Shown here one piece after another: positions 41,823-45,406 of a stretch of DNA of 45,406 nt. Position numbers and translations under genes: made by a program. The notes beneath the pieces were generated by a model that made no database searches, was not told the origin of the DNA, and saw nothing but the letters and a program-made list of their open reading frames with translations. Source of the DNA: an uncultured Pirellulaceae bacterium (GTDB lineage Bacteria; Planctomycetota; Planctomycetia; Pirellulales; Pirellulaceae); the NCBI GenBank assembly GCA_905480545.1, contig CAJQQR010000007.1, positions 1-45,406 on the forward strand, in the 5' to 3' direction. Every line of letters begins with the position of its first letter. The stretch's first letter is position 1.

Positions 41823-44600
41823 TTAGTTTTCAATTTCGGAATCAGAATCGTCTTCCGAGTCTGCATCGTTATCCGAATTTGAGTCGCCAACGTCATCCGT
41901 TGCTTCGTTGTCGATTCTAGCATCATCGGCTTCTGGAACGTCCACCAATTCATCATCCGGGACAATTTCAGATGTAACAGGAGCGGTTGCACTCTCGTCC
42001 ACTGGATCATCCTCTTCTGGAGGAACTCTAACCACCGCAGACAGGGAATCACCATCATCCAGTTTCATAATGCGAACGCCTTTGGTGTTTCGGCCAACGA
42101 TTCCTATTTCGTTGACTGCAATCCGCTGCAGTTTTCCGCGCGATGTCATGATGAGGATTTCGTCATCTTGATCGACGCGTACAATTCCAATCGCTTTGCC
42201 GTTACGGCCACCCGCTTTGATATCTCGCAGACCCTTACCGCCACGACGCTGGCAACGATAACGGGCGGTCCCTGAGGTTGCTTCAACTGGTTCATCATCA
42301 CCTTCGGACGGTGAAGACAGGCCAAATCGGGTTCGCTTTCCGTAACCGTTTTCACACACGGTGAGCAGCGTTTGTTCTGGCTCGGCAACAACCATTCCGA
42401 CCAACTGGTCATCACCCGTCAAAGAAATACCTTTTACGCCACTGGAATTTCGTCCCATCGGCCGCGCGTCGGCTTGGCCAAATCGAATCGCCATGCCGTT
42501 TGCTGTTGAGAGAACAACATCATCGCCATCTTTCGTGACGACGACATCAACTAATTCGTCCCCATCGCGGAGTTTGATTGCTATGATTCCACCCTTTTTC
42601 GGGCGGCTGTAGGCCGACAGCATGGTCTTTTTGACCAATCCTTTTTTGGTAGCCATGAGCAGGTAAGAATTCTCTGCAGAGAAATCTCGGACAGCGCGAC
42701 AATCGGCAATTTCTTCACCTTCAGAGAGGTTTAGAACGTTAACAATGTTTCGCCCTTTGGCGTCACGCGGCAATTGCGGAAGCCCGTAGACCTTTTGCCA
42801 ATAAACGCGACCGTTCGTTGTAAAGAAGAGCAGATAATCGTGCGTGCTTGCGACAAAGAAGTGTTCGATTGGATCTTCTTCGTCGGTTTTCGCTCCCTTT
42901 AAGCCCTTTCCACCCCGTTTCTGGGCACGATACGTGCTCACTGGAGTTCGCTTGATGTAACCGCGGTGCGTGATCGTGACCACCATGTTTTCTTCGGTGA
43001 TCAGGTCCTCTAGATCGATACCACTGAGATCTTCATTTGAAATTTCAGTTAAACGATCATTCCCAAACTTTTTTCGAATTTCTTCCAGGTCATTGCGGAT
43101 AATTTCGCGAATGTTTTCTTCGTCACCGAGAATACGAAGGTACTCGTTGATTTCATCGAGCAATGAGTTGTGCTCGCCGCCGAGTTTTTCCTGTTCAAGA
43201 TTGACAAGCTGCCCCAGCGTCATTCGTAAAATGGCATCAGCCTGAATGGGCGTCAGGTTGTAATCGTTTGCAACTCCCCGCTCTGATTGAAAAGTCGCGA
43301 AACCGTCATCGCCAAGTGCTCTTTGCATCATAGCGGCTGGGCAACTAACGCCCATCAACCCAATTTTTGCTTCCGCCTGCGTTTTTGAAGCCCTGATCGT
43401 CCTGATGATTTCGTCGATGTTCGCAAGTGCGAGTAACAGTCCTTCGACGACATGTTTGCGTTTTCGAGCTTTCGCCAATAGGAACTGCGTTCGCCTGCGG
43501 ATCACAGTGACTCGGTGACGAATGAATTCCTCAAGCATCTGCTTAATGTTTAATTCACGCGGCTTTCCATCAACCAAAGCCAGGAAAATCATCGAGAACG
43601 AGGTCTGCAATGGCGTGAACTGATAAAGCTGATTCAGGATGACATCGGGATCTTCATTCCGTTTAATGTCGATCAGCAATCTGACCGGTTCTTTCAGGTC
43701 GCTGACGTCACTGATGCCGCTGATCCCTTTGATGCGATCTTGACGAATCACATTCGCAATTTTTTCAACGACATTATCTCGCGTCTGTTGAAACGGAATT
43801 TCGGAAATGATGATTTGGTTTCGGTTGCCCGGCTTTTCGACGATTTCACATCGGGCGCGAACGACAATCGTGCTACGCCCTGTTTTGTAGGCTCTTGCAA
43901 TTCCAGACCGCCCGCAAATGATGCCTCCGGTCGGAAAGTCAGGACCCGGGATGACTTCCATGATTTCCGCGATGGAACAATCTGGTTTATCCAGAACCAA
44001 ACGGAGTCCGTCACAGACCTCTCGTAAGTTGTGGGGAGGGATAGAAGTTGCCATGGATACGGCAATTCCGCTTGAACCATTCACCAAAAGATTAGGGAAT
44101 TTTGACGGGAGCACGGTTGGTTCGGTTCGTCGCTCGTCATACGTCGGGGTGAAGTCGACCGTATCGAGTTTAAGGTCCTCCAGCATCATCGCCGAAGCGC
44201 CCGAAAGTCGTGCTTCGGTATATCGCATAGCGGCCGGTGGTAAGCCGGCGATCGAACCGAAGTTCCCCTGCTTGTCGACCAGAATTTGCCGCATGTTCCA
44301 TTCTTGCGCCATTCGGACCAAGGTTGGATAGATTACGCTTTCGCCATGCGGATGATAGTTCCCGCTTGTATCACCCGAAATTTTGGCACACTTAACGCGA
44401 GCAGCGCCCGGCGTCAAATTAAGATCGCTCATCGCTACCAGGATTCGGCGCTGGGAAGGCTTCAGCCCATCACGGACATCAGGGAGTGCCCGACTTACAA
44501 TGACGCTCATGGCGTATGTAAGGTAGCTGCCCTTTAGCTCTTCTTCGATCGGTAGATTAGTAAACGTTTCGTCCTGGGGTATGATACCGTCAGTTGACAA
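41823..44600 (-). CDS. gyrA: DNA gyrase subunit A
   Basis: A 925-residue type II topoisomerase subunit. The N-terminal breakage-reunion domain has 'LKPSQRRIL', '[15 protein letters not shown]' and catalytic Tyr127 ('[10 protein letters not shown]'). The C-terminal beta-pinwheel starts with the GyrA-box variant QKRGGKG and has a second QRRGGKG in a later blade, so it is GyrA rather than ParC. The last about 60 residues are a highly acidic Asp/Glu/Ser tail. The start is TTG 44600 with AAAGGA 8 bases upstream. The quinolone region has Ser88 (E. coli Ser83), but Pro92 where E. coli has Asp87. It heads the gyrA-thrC-dapB run. No gyrB is in the window. Confidence 0.97.
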   Translation of the reverse strand: MSTDGIIPQDETFTNLPIEEELKGSYLTYAMSVIVSRALPDVRDGLKPSQRRILVAMSDLNLTPGAARVKCAKISGDTSGNYHPHGESVIYPTLVRMAQEWNMRQILVDKQGNFGSIAGLPPAAMRYTEARLSGASAMMLEDLKLDTVDFTPTYDERRTEPTVLPSKFPNLLVNGSSGIAVSMATSIPPHNLREVCDGLRLVLDKPDCSIAEIMEVIPGPDFPTGGIICGRSGIARAYKTGRSTIVVRARCEIVEKPGNRNQIIISEIPFQQTRDNVVEKIANVIRQDRIKGISGISDVSDLKEPVRLLIDIKRNEDPDVILNQLYQFTPLQTSFSMIFLALVDGKPRELNIKQMLEEFIRHRVTVIRRRTQFLLAKARKRKHVVEGLLLALANIDEIIRTIRASKTQAEAKIGLMGVSCPAAMMQRALGDDGFATFQSERGVANDYNLTPIQADAILRMTLGQLVNLEQEKLGGEHNSLLDEINEYLRILGDEENIREIIRNDLEEIRKKFGNDRLTEISNEDLSGIDLEDLITEENMVVTITHRGYIKRTPVSTYRAQKRGGKGLKGAKTDEEDPIEHFFVASTHDYLLFFTTNGRVYWQKVYGLPQLPRDAKGRNIVNVLNLSEGEEIADCRAVRDFSAENSYLLMATKKGLVKKTMLSAYSRPKKGGIIAIKLRDGDELVDVVVTKDGDDVVLSTANGMAIRFGQADARPMGRNSSGVKGISLTGDDQLVGMVVAEPEQTLLTVCENGYGKRTRFGLSSPSEGDDEPVEATSGTARYRCQRRGGKGLRDIKAGGRNGKAIGIVRVDQDDEILIMTSRGKLQRIAVNEIGIVGRNTKGVRIMKLDDGDSLSAVVRVPPEEDDPVDESATAPVTSEIVPDDELVDVPEADDARIDNEATDDVGDSNSDNDADSEDDSDSEIEN

Positions 44601-45016
44601 AGATCAAATCCTTTTGTTGAGACGCACCCTAAGGAGTGGTGCATTTGGGCTTTTCTTCAAAGCCAAAGCTAAACGCTGATTGTAGCGGTTTAGCCTGCAT
44701 TTTTCAACGCGGGACAGGCGGTCACGGGCACCAAAATCCGGATGTTTTTGGGCGTTCATCGCCGTTGGGTTGGGAGGTTTTCGATTTCCTTCAAAGATCG
44801 GAAGGGAATAGCTACCGGAATCAAAAAGATTGATAGAAAGCGGCCATCGCTCAAAGCTTCGGAACGGATGAGCCAAGCGGTGATCAGATTCACCAATTTC
44901 ACGCTACTTCGAACCTTCAATCCATAAATCCAATAGGATCATTCAAGCATCCTGAACCGGCGGAAATTGATGTCGTAAACATGGATTTCACGACTCCAAA
45001 TCTTACGATCAAAGTT
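44601..45016. other. gyrA 5' region
   Basis: The 416 bases upstream of gyrA hold its leader (44601-44623) and a strong promoter (44679-44707). The remaining stretch to 45016 shows no supported gene. A 90-codon frame here overlaps the promoter and has no recognisable motif. Confidence 0.6.
44679..44707 (-). promoter_or_regulatory. Sigma-70 promoter of gyrA
   Basis: On the minus strand TTGAAA (44702-44707) and TACAAT (44679-44684) are 17 bases apart, close to consensus in both boxes and spacing. Transcription would begin near 44672, giving an untranslated leader of about 70 bases before the gyrA TTG. Confidence 0.75.
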
Positions 45017-45334
45017 TTAGGCCCGAAACGTTTTCAGCGAATCGAAATCGTCATGACGTTCAATCACTTCAGCACGCCCACCGCTGGTTGGTGTTTTCCA
45101 CGAGTTACCGAATAGATCGTCACCGTAGCGTTGCTTTTCCCAGGCGAGCGCTAGGCTACCTATCAAGAGGAAAATTGCGGCGATAAACAGCATTGCCGTG
45201 TAAATGTCGACCAGCTTCTTCCCCGAAGCGGGCTGAGGAGCAGGAGTTGGTGCAGGTTGTGCTGACATTCCCATCGATTCGGCTGGAGCACCGGCTTCAA
45301 ATGATTGGTCCATTGCCATTGGATCTTGTGCCAT
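45017..45334 (-). CDS. Small single-pass membrane protein, unknown
   Basis: A 105-residue protein from ATG 45334. The N-terminal about 38 residues are rich in Met, Ala, Pro and Gln and look disordered. One membrane helix (YTAMLFIAAIFLLIGSLALAW) follows, then a charged C-terminal part. Orientation and function are unknown. GGGAT just upstream of the ATG may be the ribosome site. It lies 11 bases after the stop of the gene at the window edge, so it is probably co-transcribed with it. A 300-base untranslated gap separates it from the gyrA promoter. Confidence 0.75.
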   Translation of the reverse strand: MAQDPMAMDQSFEAGAPAESMGMSAQPAPTPAPQPASGKKLVDIYTAMLFIAAIFLLIGSLALAWEKQRYGDDLFGNSWKTPTSGGRAEVIERHDDFDSLKTFRA

Positions 45335-45345
45335 GATTTTATCCC

Positions 45346-45406
45346 TTATTTGTTAGCCGTAATGCTGTATTTGTCTCGCAACAACATCTTGGTCGTCACG
45401 ATATCA
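45346..45406 (-). CDS. C-terminal end of an upstream gene (cut by window edge)
   Basis: The minus strand from the window edge reads 'DIVTTKMLLRDKYSITANK' and stops at TAA (45346-45348), 11 bases before the next ATG. Only 19 codons are visible, so the family cannot be identified. The tight spacing to the following gene supports a real coding end. Confidence 0.5.
   Translation of the reverse strand, partial: DIVTTKMLLRDKYSITANK

Noticed and set aside
44604..44876. A 90-codon frame upstream of gyrA on the minus strand
   Set aside because: It covers the gyrA promoter and leader and shows no domain pattern.

Overview
The window reads as chromosomal DNA of a planctomycete, most likely of the Pirellulales type. 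The evidence is two formylglycine-type sulfatases with secretion signals, secreted HEAT-repeat and multi-domain proteins, a GyrA with a long acidic tail, several unusual domain fusions, and small lineage-style hypothetical proteins. This placement is inference from gene content; there is no rRNA in the window. I found no tRNA, rRNA, CRISPR array, transposase or phage gene. Genes are dense, GC is moderate, and most start-codon decisions fall among ATG, GTG and TTG.

Layout. 1-385: start of a secreted HEAT-like protein, cut by the window edge. 523-5671 (minus): a DevBCA-like export operon consisting of a membrane-fusion protein, two FtsX/DevC permeases, an ABC ATPase fused to a cyclic-nucleotide-binding domain, and a diacylglycerol-kinase-like protein. 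A divergent gene at 5900-7162 encodes a receiver/HATPase/FHA regulator and ends in a long 3' region with a terminator. 8216-12133 (minus): a manganese/zinc-type ABC uptake operon whose permease carries a complete DtxR/MntR-like metalloregulator at its C terminus. Its promoter contains an inverted repeat over the -10. 12206-13165 (plus): a second secreted HEAT-like protein. It is followed by an intergenic region with several unrelated short tandem duplications and a perfect palindromic terminator.

13688-17758 (minus): two secreted sulfatases. 18544-21339 (plus): a YhaN/SMC-like coiled-coil protein with a broken P-loop and a helix-hairpin-helix-like (DUF4332-type) tail. 21513-26738 (minus): an acetyltransferase, phosphoenolpyruvate carboxylase and an NfeD-type membrane protease. 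27028-32619 (plus): a secreted trypsin-like protease with a thioredoxin-like N-terminal part, an inositol monophosphatase-family enzyme, a crotonase, DNA polymerase III delta-prime and a small membrane protein. 32645-36375 (minus): 3-methyladenine DNA glycosylase and a very large TolB/PA/M28/PDZ secreted peptidase. 36607-39017 (plus): an M48 peptidase, a small BON-like protein and an LRAT/NlpC-type membrane-anchored protein.

39065-45406 (minus): gyrA-thrC-dapB plus a small CxxC protein, with a clear promoter in front of gyrA, then two more small genes. gyrA and thrC both start at TTG and share almost the same ribosome-binding leader.

How the genes work together: thrC and dapB belong to aspartate-family amino-acid synthesis and ppc feeds it with oxaloacetate, although ppc lies about 15 kb away. 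The export operon plus the lipid kinase suggests envelope-lipid handling. The metal operon is a self-contained uptake and sensing unit. The best candidates for undescribed biology are the degenerate YhaN-like protein, the permease-metalloregulator fusion, the cNMP-gated exporter ATPase and the receiver/HATPase/FHA protein.
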